Source: Klebsiella pneumoniae (GTDB lineage Bacteria; Pseudomonadota; Gammaproteobacteria; Pseudomonadales; Pseudohongiellaceae). Taken from it: 39,682 nt of DNA. How positions within the stretch are numbered: position 1 is the first letter of the stretch; each line of letters begins with the position of its first letter. The notes below the pieces were generated by a model. It ran no database searches, had not been told where the DNA came from, and saw only the letters and a list, made by a program, of their open reading frames with translations. The translations under genes and the position numbers were made by a program. The stretch spans positions 1 through 39,682 of the forward strand of contig CAMCRC010000017.1 in assembly GCA_945877175.1 (NCBI GenBank). Reading direction: 5' to 3'. Shown piece after piece: positions 1 through 9,317 of this stretch.

Positions 1-2
1 AG

Positions 3-122
3 AGTTGGAGAGAGCATTACAATCATGTTCGACCGCACTCCAGCCTGGAGAACATGACGCCAATCGAGTTCAAACAGAAGTGCAATTCAACTATGAAAGC
101 CGGGGCTATAGTCCAGTTTTGA
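3..122 (+). mobile_element. IS3-family transposase, C-terminal tail (cut by window edge)
   Basis: An open frame enters from the left edge and ends at a TGA at 120-122, giving 39 codons. It contains W-R-E-H-Y-N-x-V-R-P-H-S-S-L followed by M-T-P-I-E-F, the hallmark end of the integrase core of IS3-family OrfB transposases (family pattern WxxxYNxxRPHSSLxxxTPxxF). The start is outside the window, so I cannot tell whether the element is intact. No terminal inverted repeat could be fixed; GGTCA-N7-TGACC at 144-160 lies just after it but is unassigned. It marks a probable insertion point left of the cyclophilin gene. Confidence 0.75.
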
Positions 123-262
123 ATGGCACGAAGAAATCAGGCAGGTCACGACGTCTGACCACGCGGTATTGCCACTTCCATCTTCGACACTTATGCGCGC
201 AGGAACATTGCGGTATAGTGCTGCCTGGATTTTTGTACAACTTGCACAGGAGTTTTGAGTCG

Positions 263-826
263 ATGAGATTTTTTTTGGCAGCACTACTAGTCAGCATGAC
301 CAGTCTATTGAACGCAGCGGAAAGCGCGAACCCAGTTGTGGTGATGGAGACGAACCAAGGTACTGTAAGAATTGAGTTGTGGGCTGACAAAGCACCAATT
401 ACCGTAGCCAATTTTTTGCGCTATACCGAGGCAGGTTTTTACAACGGACTGGTTTTTCATAGGGTAATACCCGGCTTCATGATACAAGGCGGAGGCTTCA
501 ATCCAGCTATGGTTCAATCTTCAGCATTTGAACCAATCAAAAATGAAGCCACAGCTGAGCTCAAGAACGTTCGCGGTACTCTGGCTATGGCGCGCACGCA
601 AGTAGTCGACAGCGCGAGCAGCCAGTTCTTCATCAATCTCGCGGACAATGTTTTCCTGGATCATACAGATGAAACGGCTCGCGGTTTTGGGTACGCAGTA
701 TTCGGCGAAGTGATTGAAGGAATGGATATTGTGGATCAGATTGCGACTGTCGCAACAGGCAACGCACAAGGTCACCAGAATGTCCCACTGGAACCAGTGA
801 TCATCACAACTATGCGCCGAGAGTAA
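263..826 (+). CDS. Secreted cyclophilin-type peptidyl-prolyl isomerase
   Basis: This 187-residue protein should catalyse cis-trans isomerisation of X-Pro bonds in the periplasm. Residues 1-19 form a signal peptide (hydrophobic FFLAALLVS, small residues before the cut). The cyclophilin core shows F-H-R-V at 65-68 with the catalytic Arg, the G-F-M-I-Q-G-G-G stretch at 71-78 and S-S-Q-F-F-I-N-L at 119-126. Size and export resemble E. coli PpiA. The frame is open upstream to the window edge, but the ATG at 263 is chosen because AGGAG at 248-252 precedes it and the signal peptide starts there. It stands alone and converges on the wbpM-like gene. A possible -10 (TATAGT, 214-219) has no good -35. 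Confidence 0.9.
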   Translation: MRFFLAALLVSMTSLLNAAESANPVVVMETNQGTVRIELWADKAPITVANFLRYTEAGFYNGLVFHRVIPGFMIQGGGFNPAMVQSSAFEPIKNEATAELKNVRGTLAMARTQVVDSASSQFFINLADNVFLDHTDETARGFGYAVFGEVIEGMDIVDQIATVATGNAQGHQNVPLEPVIITTMRRE

Positions 827-837
827 GCCGCATACGC

Positions 838-880
838 GCTATCCGTCGCAGCACCCAACGCGCTGCTGTGACGGCATAGC
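838..880. terminator. Imperfect hairpin between convergent genes
   Basis: GCTATCCGTCGCAGCA at 838-853 pairs with TGCTGTGACGGCATAGC at 864-880 with one mismatch and one bulged base; the loop is about ten bases. It lies in the 99-bp gap where the cyclophilin and wbpM-like genes meet tail to tail, so a bidirectional transcription stop is likely. There is no T run on either side, so factor-independent termination is not certain. Confidence 0.45.
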
Positions 881-925
881 AGCCGCTTGCGTTCCGGGAC
901 CAGTACGCAGCCCTATTTCCGAATC

Positions 926-2881
926 TTACTTTTTGTACAGAGTTGTCACCTTTGCTTTTTCGAGCCTGCGGCCTTGGACTTGAGATTCTGTATCCCACAA
1001 GGGATCGCTCGCCACTTCTTTGGGATGAAATCCATCCACAGCTTTCATCAGAATCTCCCGAATTGCATGCAGGTCCATTCTTTTGCATGCTTGTTGCAAC
1101 TCAATTAGCAAGACTTCAAGCTCCTGCCACGTCAAGGCCACTTCTTCGGCACGCATGATCTTGGGATGCTCGGTTCCGGTGACAGATTCGCCAATCAGCA
1201 ATTCTTCAAACAACTTTTCTCCGGGGCGAAGACCGGTGTACTCAATAGCGATGTCACCTTTGTAGGAGTTTTCGTCCTTCACGTCATATCCCATCAGATG
1301 AACCATTTTCCTGGCCAGGTCTATTATTTTGATGGGCTCGTGCATGTCCAGCACGAATACATCTCCGCCAGTCGCCATTGATCCCGCCTGAATGACCAAC
1401 TGGGCAGCCTCCTGCACCGTCATGAAGTAACGGGTAACTTCAGGATGCGTAACCGTTACGGGCCCACCCAGACTTATTTGTCGCCTGAACAAAGGCACGA
1501 CGGAGCCAGACGAACCCAGCACGTTACCAAATCTCACCATGCTGAAACATGTAGTGCTCTGATTGTAGGCAAGCGCCTGCAAGACCTGCTCTGCAAAGCG
1601 CTTTGTTGCACCCATGAAATTGGTAGGCCTGACTGCCTTGTCCGTGGAAATAAGCACAAAATTGCGCACGCCAGTCTTTTCGGCAGATTGCGCAGAAACA
1701 AGTGTGCCGAAAATATTGTTCTGAACTCCTTCGATGATATTGCTCTCTACCATCGGTACTTGCTTGTAGGCAGCGACGTGATAAACCGTTTCAACTGCAA
1801 AGCGGCGCATAATATGTTCCATCAATGGCGCATTGCAGACATTGCCAAGCAAAGCGACTAACGCAATCTCTTCTCCACGCTCGATGGTAGTTCGCGTCTC
1901 GAGCAATTCGTTTTCCACTGTGTACAAGCCAAATTCGGAGCTATCCAAAAGAATCAGCCGGGAAGGTTTCAGGAAGAGAATCTGCCTGCAGAGTTCCGAT
2001 CCAATCGAACCGGCTGCTCCAGTTACCAGTACGGAACGACCCGTGATACAGGCTCCCATGAGTTTTGGATTTGGCGGCACAATGTCGCGCCCAAGGAGAT
2101 CTTCGATATCAATATCACGAACCTCATCTACTCCCACCTTTCCTGAAACCATGTCAAAAAGATCCGGCACTGTTTTCACATGCACTGGCAGGTGTTCAAG
2201 TCGATTGAGAATCTCCTTCCTTTCAGCGTGTGTCGCAGATGGTACGGCAAGGAGAATTTGTCGCACTGAAAAATTGGCGATCAGGTCGGCGAGTGCGCCG
2301 GGACTGTAAACTCGAATGCCATGCACAGTGCTTCCAATCAAGCCCCGACTGTCATCTACGAATGCTACGGGCAGGTATTGATCTCCATTCTGCAATGCAG
2401 CAACCAGTTGCATGCCGGAACTGCCAGCTCCATAAATAATGACGGGCTCCTTTGGACGAAAGTTTTGTATGAGACTCTGCAATGCCACCTTGGCAACAAA
2501 GCGGCTGCCACCAACGAACAAAAGAGAAATCATCCAATAGAGAGGGAATGTGGCAATGTCGTATCCGGATGGCAGCACCAGAACGTAGGAGACGGCCGCA
2601 AGCAACACAGTGGAAATGGTAACGCCTTGGAGAACAATGAAGCCAGATTGCAACCCCATGTAGAGCAGAATGGCGCGATACAGACCAATTTTGTAGAACA
2701 CGACAACACTGGCAATATTGGAAACTGCGATGTAAGGGTAGACATCCTGATTGGTCGAGAAAAAGTCGGATCCGAGCAATGCAGAAGAGAGCCAGAGTGC
2801 AAGGGCCAGCATGAGGCTGTCGGCGAGCATCATCAGCATCTGCTTTACAGTGCGAGATAACGGGACCGTGTACAAATTCAT
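926..2881 (-). CDS. wbpM: WbpM/CapD-type nucleoside-diphosphate sugar 4,6-dehydratase (membrane)
   Basis: The 651-residue inner-membrane protein belongs to the long WbpM/FlaA1/PglF class of short-chain dehydrogenases, which convert UDP-GlcNAc to its 4-keto-6-deoxy form for O-antigen or glycan synthesis. Residues ~10-135 hold four hydrophobic segments; a first Rossmann-like domain begins at GAGSSG (151-156), and the catalytic Rossmann domain at VLVTGAAGSIGS (284-295). The active-site helix reads S-T-D-K-A-V near 412-417 and M-G-A-T-K at 423-427: Met replaces the usual SDR Tyr, as in the WbpM family, and Lys427 is kept. It overlaps the upstream glycosyltransferase by ATGA, so they are co-translated. 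The exact sugar product cannot be read from sequence. Confidence 0.9.
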   Translation of the reverse strand: MNLYTVPLSRTVKQMLMMLADSLMLALALWLSSALLGSDFFSTNQDVYPYIAVSNIASVVVFYKIGLYRAILLYMGLQSGFIVLQGVTISTVLLAAVSYVLVLPSGYDIATFPLYWMISLLFVGGSRFVAKVALQSLIQNFRPKEPVIIYGAGSSGMQLVAALQNGDQYLPVAFVDDSRGLIGSTVHGIRVYSPGALADLIANFSVRQILLAVPSATHAERKEILNRLEHLPVHVKTVPDLFDMVSGKVGVDEVRDIDIEDLLGRDIVPPNPKLMGACITGRSVLVTGAAGSIGSELCRQILFLKPSRLILLDSSEFGLYTVENELLETRTTIERGEEIALVALLGNVCNAPLMEHIMRRFAVETVYHVAAYKQVPMVESNIIEGVQNNIFGTLVSAQSAEKTGVRNFVLISTDKAVRPTNFMGATKRFAEQVLQALAYNQSTTCFSMVRFGNVLGSSGSVVPLFRRQISLGGPVTVTHPEVTRYFMTVQEAAQLVIQAGSMATGGDVFVLDMHEPIKIIDLARKMVHLMGYDVKDENSYKGDIAIEYTGLRPGEKLFEELLIGESVTGTEHPKIMRAEEVALTWQELEVLLIELQQACKRMDLHAIREILMKAVDGFHPKEVASDPLWDTESQVQGRRLEKAKVTTLYKK

Positions 2882-3888
2882 ACGCTCTCCTTTCCTGCAC
2901 CAAGTCTATGTACGAGTGCAAGCAAGGGTACTATGCCAATGCTTGCAAAATATACCCCATGTTCAGGGTGTACGTTTGCCAGCCACGCAAGTGGTAGCAG
3001 CCAGAACACATTGATTGCAAACACAGAGAGAGTGATTCCCAGGTGACTACCCGAATTGCGCGATGCATGCTGATAGGCATGTTGCCTGTGAGCTACGAAA
3101 ACAGCATTTCCCGCAACAATGCGACGCAGGAGGGTGACACTGGCATCTGTTATGAAGCACGCCAGCAACAGAAACCAGGCCCACAATGACATGCTTCCAT
3201 GCACGTGGCTGAGCAGCGCGATTACTGCAAATGTCAGCCCGAGAAAGCCGCTTCCTACGTCGCCCATGAATATCTTGGCTGGGGGCCAGTTCCACACCAG
3301 AAAGCCTGCGGCTCCACTAAACAAACCAAGACAAAGCAAGCCCAACAAAACATCGCCGTTGGCGAAAAGAAAAACAGCCGCCGCGAAACTGACAAATGCC
3401 GCTTCCATACCTGCAATGCCATCAATTCCATCCATGAAATTGTAAAGATTCGACATCCATACAAGTGCCATCGGAAGAAGCACCCAAACAAAAATCAGTC
3501 CGTGAATCTGAAATTCACCAATGAGTAGTGGCGGGATATCCCCTGCATACATTACGGCAAAAAATGCACAAATGAACTGGATTGCCAGCCTCAGCCAGGC
3601 ACTGAGGTGCAATCGATCGTCAACCAAACCAACAATTGCGACAGGCAAGCCTGCTGCAAGCACTACTATTTCTGGAAGGGCAAGATCACGGGTACTGGCA
3701 AGAATGGCAAGCACAACGACATAACTCACTACAATCGCAACGCCGCCGCCAACGGGAGTTGGCATAGTATGAGAGCTTCTGTGCGTAGGGAGGGCTAGTG
3801 TCTGAGTCTGAATCGCCAGAATCCGGACAAGTGAAGTCACGACTACTGCTACCAGGAATAGTGGGATCGCGAGGAACACTTCTGCCAT
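2878..3888 (-). CDS. wbpL: WbpL/WecA-type undecaprenyl-phosphate glycosyltransferase (GT4, MraY family)
   Basis: This 336-residue polytopic membrane protein should move a sugar-1-phosphate from a UDP-HexNAc to undecaprenyl phosphate, starting an O-antigen or similar repeat unit. Family motifs are in order: G-G-G at 47-49, the D-D pair at 90-91, N-L-Y-N-F-M-D-G-I-D-G at 147-157, G-D-V-G-S-G-F-L-G at 209-217, and H-R-Q-H-A-Y-Q at 267-273. Roughly ten hydrophobic segments cover the length. Its stop overlaps the start of the WbpM-like gene by 4 bp; in Pseudomonas these two genes bound the B-band O-antigen region, but here nothing lies between them. Donor specificity (FucNAc, QuiNAc or GlcNAc) is not resolved. 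Confidence 0.88.
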   Translation of the reverse strand: MAEVFLAIPLFLVAVVVTSLVRILAIQTQTLALPTHRSSHTMPTPVGGGVAIVVSYVVVLAILASTRDLALPEIVVLAAGLPVAIVGLVDDRLHLSAWLRLAIQFICAFFAVMYAGDIPPLLIGEFQIHGLIFVWVLLPMALVWMSNLYNFMDGIDGIAGMEAAFVSFAAAVFLFANGDVLLGLLCLGLFSGAAGFLVWNWPPAKIFMGDVGSGFLGLTFAVIALLSHVHGSMSLWAWFLLLACFITDASVTLLRRIVAGNAVFVAHRQHAYQHASRNSGSHLGITLSVFAINVFWLLPLAWLANVHPEHGVYFASIGIVPLLALVHRLGAGKESV

Positions 3889-3911
3889 GAATTTACCTTC
3901 GCAATTTTCAT

Positions 3912-3940
3912 AAAACAGGGCGCCAAAAGACGCCCTGCTT
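3912..3940 (-). terminator. Rho-independent terminator after the ComEA-like gene
   Basis: A perfect 7-bp stem CAGGGCG (3916-3922) / CGCCCTG (3931-3937) with an 8-base loop is followed, on the minus strand, by TTTTA. It sits 27 bp past the ComEA-like stop and just before the WbpL-like start, so it ends the comEA transcript and separates it from the glycan pair. Confidence 0.8.
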
Positions 3941-3963
3941 TGATACTTCAGCGTGACTGAACA

Positions 3964-4281
3964 CTACTCTCTTGTTGAGACCACGATACGCTCGCGATTG
4001 CGGGCAATGGTAGCGGGCCCTATTCCACGCACTTGCTCTAGATCTTCAATGGTCTTGAATTCACCATTCTGCTCTCGGAAAGCTACAATCTCGCGAGCTT
4101 TGGCGAGGCCGATGCCATCCAGAGCCATGGCCAAAGTCTCAGCATCAGCCGTGTTTATATCCACCTGCGTTCGTGCCTCCTCTACTTCGGCCTGGCGTGG
4201 ATCATTCTGGGCCCAGGCAGGAGATTGAAGCGATACCAACGCGGCGACAAGCAATGCTAGCAAACATGAAGTCCGTTTCAT
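3964..4281 (-). CDS. comEA: ComEA-family helix-hairpin-helix DNA-binding protein, exported
   Basis: The 105-residue precursor has a signal peptide (1-24, ending P-A-W-A-Q) and a mature part built from two helix-hairpin-helix motifs: L-D-G-I-G-L-A-K-A around 54-62 and V-R-G-I-G-P-A-T around 84-91. V-D-I-N-T-A-D at 40-46 is the usual start of this domain. Such short proteins bind DNA in the periplasm, in some species during natural transformation; competence itself is not shown here. AAAGGA precedes the ATG. In Pseudomonas a gene of this type also lies beside wbpM. A clear terminator follows. Confidence 0.88.
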   Translation of the reverse strand: MKRTSCLLALLVAALVSLQSPAWAQNDPRQAEVEEARTQVDINTADAETLAMALDGIGLAKAREIVAFREQNGEFKTIEDLEQVRGIGPATIARNRERIVVSTRE

Positions 4282-4348
4282 GATGGGTTTCCTTTATTTC
4301 CAATTGGATTGAACACACTGCAGCTTCACTGACGCTGCACTAGTCAAT

Positions 4349-5077
4349 CTAGCAAAGATTGGAAAAACTGCCATGCAATTGCTCAGAAATCATGGCCAGT
4401 TTGCCCCCAGGATCTGCTGCTTTCGTAATCGGACGACCTATAACCAGATAATGGCTGCCTGCAAGTATCGCATCGACCGGGGTAACAACTCGCTTCTGGT
4501 CGTTGGCATCATCACTTTCTGTGCGAATTCCAGGAGTCACAAGACAGAAGGCATCACCCAAGTGCGCTCTGAGCATCGCTGTTTCGGCAGCAGAACAAAC
4601 AACGCCGTCCATGCCACTTTGCTGCGCAAGCGTTGCGAGACGCAGGACTTGCTGTGCCGGTGTTATGGCAATTCCCAATTCCAACAAGTCAGTCTGAGAA
4701 AGACTGGTCAAGACTGTGACCGCAATCAGCAGCGGCTTGCTTGAACTGTTTTCTATTGCGGCTCTGGCAGCACTCATCATTTCACTGCCACCAGAAGCAT
4801 GGACATTGACCATCCAGACTCCAAGGGCAGCAGCCGCGGCAACCGCTTTGGCAACGGTATTCGGGATGTCATGAAATTTGAGATCGAGAAAGACATCAAA
4901 GCCCATAGCGATGACTTCCTGCACAAACGCGGGACCAGCGCTGGTAAACAACTCCTTGCCGATCTTGACGCGACAAAGCGAAGGACTGAGGAGCTTCAGC
5001 AAGGCTCGCGCCTCTTCTGCGGAGGCAAAATCGAGCGCTATGACGATGCGCTTGGGATCAAACTTGCGAGTAGTCAT
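4349..5077 (-). CDS. pyrF: Orotidine 5'-phosphate decarboxylase
   Basis: PyrF (242 residues) turns OMP into UMP, the last step of de novo pyrimidine synthesis, in the cytoplasm. The catalytic signature [11 protein letters not shown] is at 65-75, with Lys67 and the paired Asp residues; I-A-L-D-F at 13-17 gives the substrate-binding Asp and V-K-I-G-K at 37-41 the next Lys. The C-terminal phosphate loop contains V-I-G-R-P. Length is normal. GGAAGAG lies in front of the ATG. It follows lapA by 34 bp on the same strand and is probably co-transcribed with it. Confidence 0.96.
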   Translation of the reverse strand: MTTRKFDPKRIVIALDFASAEEARALLKLLSPSLCRVKIGKELFTSAGPAFVQEVIAMGFDVFLDLKFHDIPNTVAKAVAAAAALGVWMVNVHASGGSEMMSAARAAIENSSSKPLLIAVTVLTSLSQTDLLELGIAITPAQQVLRLATLAQQSGMDGVVCSAAETAMLRAHLGDAFCLVTPGIRTESDDANDQKRVVTPVDAILAGSHYLVIGRPITKAADPGGKLAMISEQLHGSFSNLC

Positions 5078-5111
5078 GGTGTTACTCTTCCATTTTTTTT
5101 GAATCAGCAGA

Positions 5112-5426
5112 TCAGCCAGGATGCAGATCTTGTTTTACTTGATGAGTTGTCGTTGTCCCCAGTTTCGTCAGCATCAATTCGGCTCGAAGACGCTCCATTT
5201 CACGTTCGCCTCGCCATCTCCTGAAAATGCCAGCTCCCAGAGCCAGTCCCACCAAACCACCTGAAATGAATGCCGAGAGCACCCACAAAGCCAGGGGCTG
5301 AGGTGCAAATACAATGAAGCCAAACGACAGTGCTACTTGTTCAGTATTGAAGAATGTAAATCCGACAGTGAGCAAGAAGATCAGCACGAGGAAAAGCAAC
5401 TTGAAGGCACGTGAAAGCTTCAACAT
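5112..5426 (-). CDS. lapA: LapA-domain inner-membrane protein (LPS assembly protein A)
   Basis: The 104-residue protein has two hydrophobic segments (~10-30 and ~44-66) with F-F-N-T-E-Q-V between them, then a charged cytoplasmic tail with a short coiled coil. This is the LapA (DUF1049) pattern. In enterics LapA works with LapB/YciM to tune LpxC turnover and thus LPS synthesis. Relatives often have ihfB-lapA-lapB-pyrF; here pyrF follows lapA after 34 bp, so lapB is missing from this place. Confidence 0.88.
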   Translation of the reverse strand: MLKLSRAFKLLFLVLIFLLTVGFTFFNTEQVALSFGFIVFAPQPLALWVLSAFISGGLVGLALGAGIFRRWRGEREMERLRAELMLTKLGTTTTHQVKQDLHPG

Positions 5427-5489
5427 AAGGTCAGTGTCTCCAGATTTTCGAGCTGCGCAGAAGCAAAAAATTCAAGGATCATGCAATAC

Positions 5490-5524
5490 AAAAACGGCAA
5501 GCTCTTTCGAGATTGCCGTTTTCA
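5490..5524 (-). terminator. Rho-independent terminator, probably bidirectional, after ihfB
   Basis: AAAACGGCAA (5491-5500) pairs perfectly with TTGCCGTTTT (5513-5522), and CTC/GAG extends the stem around a TTTC tetraloop after one mismatch. On the minus strand the stem runs into TTTTTG. It lies 28 bp beyond the ihfB stop and before lapA, so lapA may need its own promoter or read-through. Confidence 0.8.
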
Positions 5525-5551
5525 GTTACACAGTCAGGCGAGCCTGCCAAG

Positions 5552-5848
5552 CTATGGATAGGTTTCCAAGCTTAGATTGACTCTGTCACGCAACTCCTTA
5601 CCAGGCTTGAAATGAGGCACGTACTTCCCATTCAAATCAACCGGCGTACCAGTCTTGGGGTTGCGGCCTACCCGGGGAATTCGGTAGTGAAGTGAAAAAC
5701 TTCCGAATCCCCGAATCTCTATCCGACCACCTTCGGACAACACCTGAGACATATATTCAATCATTGCCTTCACGGACAACTCCACATCTTTGGATGAGAG
5801 CTGAGTCTGCTTTCCTGCAATTCGATCTATAAGTTCAGACTTGGTCAT
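5552..5848 (-). CDS. ihfB: Integration host factor subunit beta
   Basis: This 98-residue DNA-bending protein pairs with IhfA and assists sigma-54 promoters, recombination and replication. It shows the HU/IHF fold signature [11 protein letters not shown] at about 41-51 and the arm R-N-P-K-T-G with the intercalating Pro. The N-terminal M-T-K-S-E-L-I matches the IhfB type rather than HU. AAGGA precedes the ATG. It follows rpsA by 70 bp, the normal gammaproteobacterial order. IHF is of interest here because candidate sigma-54 promoters occur at 39272-39287 and 16770-16786. Confidence 0.96.
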   Translation of the reverse strand: MTKSELIDRIAGKQTQLSSKDVELSVKAMIEYMSQVLSEGGRIEIRGFGSFSLHYRIPRVGRNPKTGTPVDLNGKYVPHFKPGKELRDRVNLSLETYP

Positions 5849-5918
5849 GGCCTATTCCTTGTAAATAATCCTGCTGACATCAGTCAACGCTGCACGCGAA
5901 CACAAGCACGTTCAGAAA

Positions 5919-7595
5919 TTACTTCTTGTCCATCTCTGCTTTGATCAGGTCACCAATTGTGGTTGGTGCTGCCGATGCTGGCTCCTGATTCTTGTGGTCC
6001 TGTATAGCAGACTTCTCGTCATCAATTTCGATTGCCTTGATGGAAAGACCAAGTACTCGGCTCTTGCGATCAACACTGATCACCTTCACTTCTACTTCAT
6101 CGCCTTCCTTCAACGCGTTGCGAGCGTCCTCCACTTTGTCTCGACTTATTTCAGATGCACGCAGTACACCCTCTACGCCGTCCTTCAATGTAACAGTGGC
6201 AGACTTCGCATCAACGGAGGACACTACGCCCTTGACGATGCTGCCCTTCTCGAATTCACCAACGTAGCTGACGAACGGGTCATCAGAAAGCTGCTTGATA
6301 CCAAGGGAAATACGTTCACGCTCGGAGTCGATGGACAGAATGACTGTCTCGATCTCGTCACCCTTCTTGTAGGCACGGACTGCCTCCTCGCCCGGCTCAT
6401 CCCAAGAGATGTCGGACAGGTGCACCAGACCGTCGATGTTGCCTTCGAGCCCGATGAAGATACCGAAGTCAGTGATGGACTTGATGCTGCCACTGATCTT
6501 GTCGCCCTTCTTGTAAGTCTCTGCAAATCGATCCCATGGATTCTGGAAGCACTGCTTGATACCCAGAGAAATACGACGTCTTTCTTCGTCGATATCCAGA
6601 ATCATCACATCTACAACATCGCCCAGCTGAACCACTTTGGATGGATGAACGTTCTTGTTCGTCCAGTCCATTTCAGACACGTGTACCAGACCCTCTACGC
6701 CCTGTTCCAGTTCCGCGAAGCAACCGTAGTCAGTAAGGTTGGTAACAGTTGCCTTGACGATGGAATTTTCCGGGTAACGCGCCTTGATTGCGACCCATGG
6801 ATCTTCTCCGAGCTGCTTGAGGCCCAGAGAAACACGATTGCGCTCTCTGTCGTACTTCAGAATCTTCACCTGAATCTCATCGCCAACATTGACGATCTCA
6901 CTTGGGTGCTTGATACGCTTCCAGGACATGTCGGTAATGTGCAGCAGACCGTCCACACCACCCAGATCCACGAACGCGCCGTAATCTGTGAGGTTCTTGA
7001 CGACACCCTTGACGGACATGCCCTCCTGCAGAGCCGCCAGCAATTCATCGCGCTCTTCAGTGCTGACCGCTTCCAGAACCGCACGACGGGAAACCACCAC
7101 GTTGTTGCGCTTCTGATCCAGCTTGATCAGTTTGAATTCCAGTTCCTGGCCTTCCAGGTGAGTTGTGTCGCGGATAGGACGTACGTCGACAAGAGAGCCC
7201 GGCAGGAACGCACGGATATTGTTGAGGTCAACGGTGAAACCACCTTTGACCTTGCCATTGATCACACCAATGACTACTTCGTTCTTCTCGAATGCTGCTT
7301 CCAGATCCATCCAGGACTCGGCGCGTTTGGCCTTCTCACGGGACAGACGTGTTTCACCGAAACCGTCTTCAACAGTTTCCAGCGCTACTTTGACTGAATC
7401 GCCAACTGACAGAGAAAACGTGCCGTTCTCATCCAGAAACTGGCTGCGTGGAATAACACCTTCGGACTTCAATCCAGCGTGGACCGTTACCCAGTCCGAA
7501 TCGATCGCAATGATTACACCAGTCACAATGGCACCAGGTGTCATATCAATATCATTCAAGCTCTGTTCAAACAATTCAGCGAAACTTTCAGTCAT
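5919..7595 (-). CDS. rpsA: 30S ribosomal protein S1
   Basis: The 558-residue protein carries six S1-type OB repeats, as in E. coli S1 (557 residues). Repeats three to six are easy to see from their recurring G-x-V-x-x-x-T-D-Y/F-G-x-F and G-L-V/L-H-x-S-D/E-M/I segments, each closed by R-x-S-L-G-I/L-K-Q. S1 binds mRNA upstream of the start codon and delivers it to the 30S subunit. CAGGAA lies before the ATG. The gene sits between cmk and ihfB as in most gammaproteobacteria; the 92-bp leader probably carries its own promoter, but I could not fix one. Confidence 0.97.
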   Translation of the reverse strand: MTESFAELFEQSLNDIDMTPGAIVTGVIIAIDSDWVTVHAGLKSEGVIPRSQFLDENGTFSLSVGDSVKVALETVEDGFGETRLSREKAKRAESWMDLEAAFEKNEVVIGVINGKVKGGFTVDLNNIRAFLPGSLVDVRPIRDTTHLEGQELEFKLIKLDQKRNNVVVSRRAVLEAVSTEERDELLAALQEGMSVKGVVKNLTDYGAFVDLGGVDGLLHITDMSWKRIKHPSEIVNVGDEIQVKILKYDRERNRVSLGLKQLGEDPWVAIKARYPENSIVKATVTNLTDYGCFAELEQGVEGLVHVSEMDWTNKNVHPSKVVQLGDVVDVMILDIDEERRRISLGIKQCFQNPWDRFAETYKKGDKISGSIKSITDFGIFIGLEGNIDGLVHLSDISWDEPGEEAVRAYKKGDEIETVILSIDSERERISLGIKQLSDDPFVSYVGEFEKGSIVKGVVSSVDAKSATVTLKDGVEGVLRASEISRDKVEDARNALKEGDEVEVKVISVDRKSRVLGLSIKAIEIDDEKSAIQDHKNQEPASAAPTTIGDLIKAEMDKK

Positions 7596-7687
7596 TTCAA
7601 TTCCTGTGTATTACGAGACTTGCCGCGCTCCAGCTTGCACGGGGTTGTTGAAAAAGTAATGTGATCGACACGCGCTGGTTGAATCGC

Positions 7688-9313
7688 TCACTTTACGAGA
7701 ATGCCTGTTTTCCTCAATTCTGTACCAAATCGTTCTTTCACGAGAAGGAGCACCTGCTCGACAACCTGATCGATGGAAAGTGACGTGGTGTCTAGTGTCA
7801 CTGCATCCTCGGCGGGCTTGAGCGGCGATATGCTGCGGGTGCTGTCCCGTTCGTCCCGGGCTTGGATATCCAGAAAAAGGGCGGAGAGGTTAACATCAAT
7901 ACCCTTACCAATCAACTGCTTATAACGTCGTTTTGCTCTCTCTTCGGCCGAGGCGGTCAGGAACACCTTCAGCGCGGCATCTGGAAACACTACAGTTCCC
8001 ATGTCTCTGCCATCTGCCACCAGTCCTGGCCACTGCCGAAACTGGTGCTGGCGGTCCAGCAAGACAGCCCGGACAGCAGGAATGACCGCCACTTCAGAGG
8101 CAGCCGCGCCCGCTGTTTCGTCACGCAGCCTGTCAGAGACTTCCATACCGTCAAGCCAGATGCCCCCACCCTCCAGGTCAAAGCGAATATCCATCGCTGA
8201 AGCAAGGGCAAGCAATTCCGGCTCGTCAGTTGTAGATACGCCCGCTCTATTGGCAGCCAGCCCAAGCAGCCGGTACAAAGCGCCGCTATCAAGAAAATGC
8301 CAACCAAGAATCGCCGCAATACGCGTGCTGATAGTGCCTTTGCCTGATCCACCGGGTCCATCTATCGTTAGGACGGGGATCGAAAGTTCTCCCCCTGCAG
8401 CCCCGTCAATTCTACCCTCGGACAATCCGGACTCCCTGAAATGACGGGAAACAAAATGATCTCTTGTTCCTTTTGCACTCGCAAAACGTTGCGCCATGTA
8501 TTCGCCTTCCTTGTTGAGAATCGCGCTCCGCATTCTGGACAGTTCGTCCATGTAGGCATCAAGCACAGCAATTGTTGCGGGGCCATTCGCGAGAAATATG
8601 TCTCGCCACATCGACGGATCACTGGATGCTATTCGGGTAAATCCGGCGAACCCGCCAGCGGCGTAGCGAAAAATGTCATCAGACAAGTGCTGTTGAGTAA
8701 GCGTATTGACCAATGCGTACGCGAGAAGATGTGGCAAATGGCTGGTGGCAGCCAGAACAGCATCATGAGTCCCAACTTCCATGAAATGTACGTCTGCACC
8801 CAATTGTCGCCACATAAGCGAAACCAGGTCCAATGCCTCTGAGGAGGTGCTGGTCAACGGAGTAATAATCACTTTCCGATCGGCGTACAGGCCCGCAGAA
8901 GACGCGTCATAGCCGCTTTTTTCCGAACCGGCAATCGGATGCGCAGGCACAAAAAAGGCTTGATCACCCCCATAAATGCTGCGAACGTCTTCTAAGACGC
9001 TCCCTTTGACACTGGCAGCATCTGTAATGACCACGTCATGGCGAGCATGCGAACGAAGCTGCTCCAGTATTGACCGCATACTGAGAGTAGGCACTGCGAT
9101 GATGATCAGGTCTGCCTCACCTGCAATCTCATGCAAATCTGTAGACCAGAAGTCGATGACGCCGTCGGACTGGGCTTTGCGCAATTGCACTTCATCACGC
9201 CCGCACGCGCCTATGAATTTGCACACGGAGTGCTGACGCAGCCCGCGAGCAATAGACCCCCCTATCAATCCAAGACCCACAATCAGCACATGCATGTCAT
9301 TGAGTTGTTTCAT
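7688..9313 (-). CDS. tyrA-cmk: Fusion of prephenate dehydrogenase (TyrA) and cytidylate kinase (Cmk)
   Basis: One 541-residue frame encodes two enzymes. Residues 1-292 are TyrA: the NAD site G-L-G-L-I-G-G-S (13-20) and H-P-I-A-G-S-E (125-131) are present; it makes 4-hydroxyphenylpyruvate for tyrosine. After a ~19-residue linker (293-311), residues 312-541 form a full-length Cmk: P-loop G-P-G-G-S-G-K-G-T (319-327), D-S-G-A-L-Y-R (342-348) and [11 protein letters not shown] (434-444). No start codon or Shine-Dalgarno site exists near the join. Pseudomonas has TyrA-AroA followed by cmk, and some proteobacteria have AroA-Cmk, so loss of an AroA middle part is a reasonable origin. The ATG at 9313 lies 4 bp past the pheA stop; ATG at 9295 is possible, while a start at 9358 would overlap pheA. 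Confidence 0.93.
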   Translation of the reverse strand: MKQLNDMHVLIVGLGLIGGSIARGLRQHSVCKFIGACGRDEVQLRKAQSDGVIDFWSTDLHEIAGEADLIIIAVPTLSMRSILEQLRSHARHDVVITDAASVKGSVLEDVRSIYGGDQAFFVPAHPIAGSEKSGYDASSAGLYADRKVIITPLTSTSSEALDLVSLMWRQLGADVHFMEVGTHDAVLAATSHLPHLLAYALVNTLTQQHLSDDIFRYAAGGFAGFTRIASSDPSMWRDIFLANGPATIAVLDAYMDELSRMRSAILNKEGEYMAQRFASAKGTRDHFVSRHFRESGLSEGRIDGAAGGELSIPVLTIDGPGGSGKGTISTRIAAILGWHFLDSGALYRLLGLAANRAGVSTTDEPELLALASAMDIRFDLEGGGIWLDGMEVSDRLRDETAGAAASEVAVIPAVRAVLLDRQHQFRQWPGLVADGRDMGTVVFPDAALKVFLTASAEERAKRRYKQLIGKGIDVNLSALFLDIQARDERDSTRSISPLKPAEDAVTLDTTSLSIDQVVEQVLLLVKERFGTELRKTGILVK

Positions 9314-9317
9314 GCGC

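Noticed and set aside
5994-7397. 467-codon open frame on the plus strand
   Set aside because: It is antisense to rpsA, which has six clear S1 repeats; no domain or ribosome site on the other strand.
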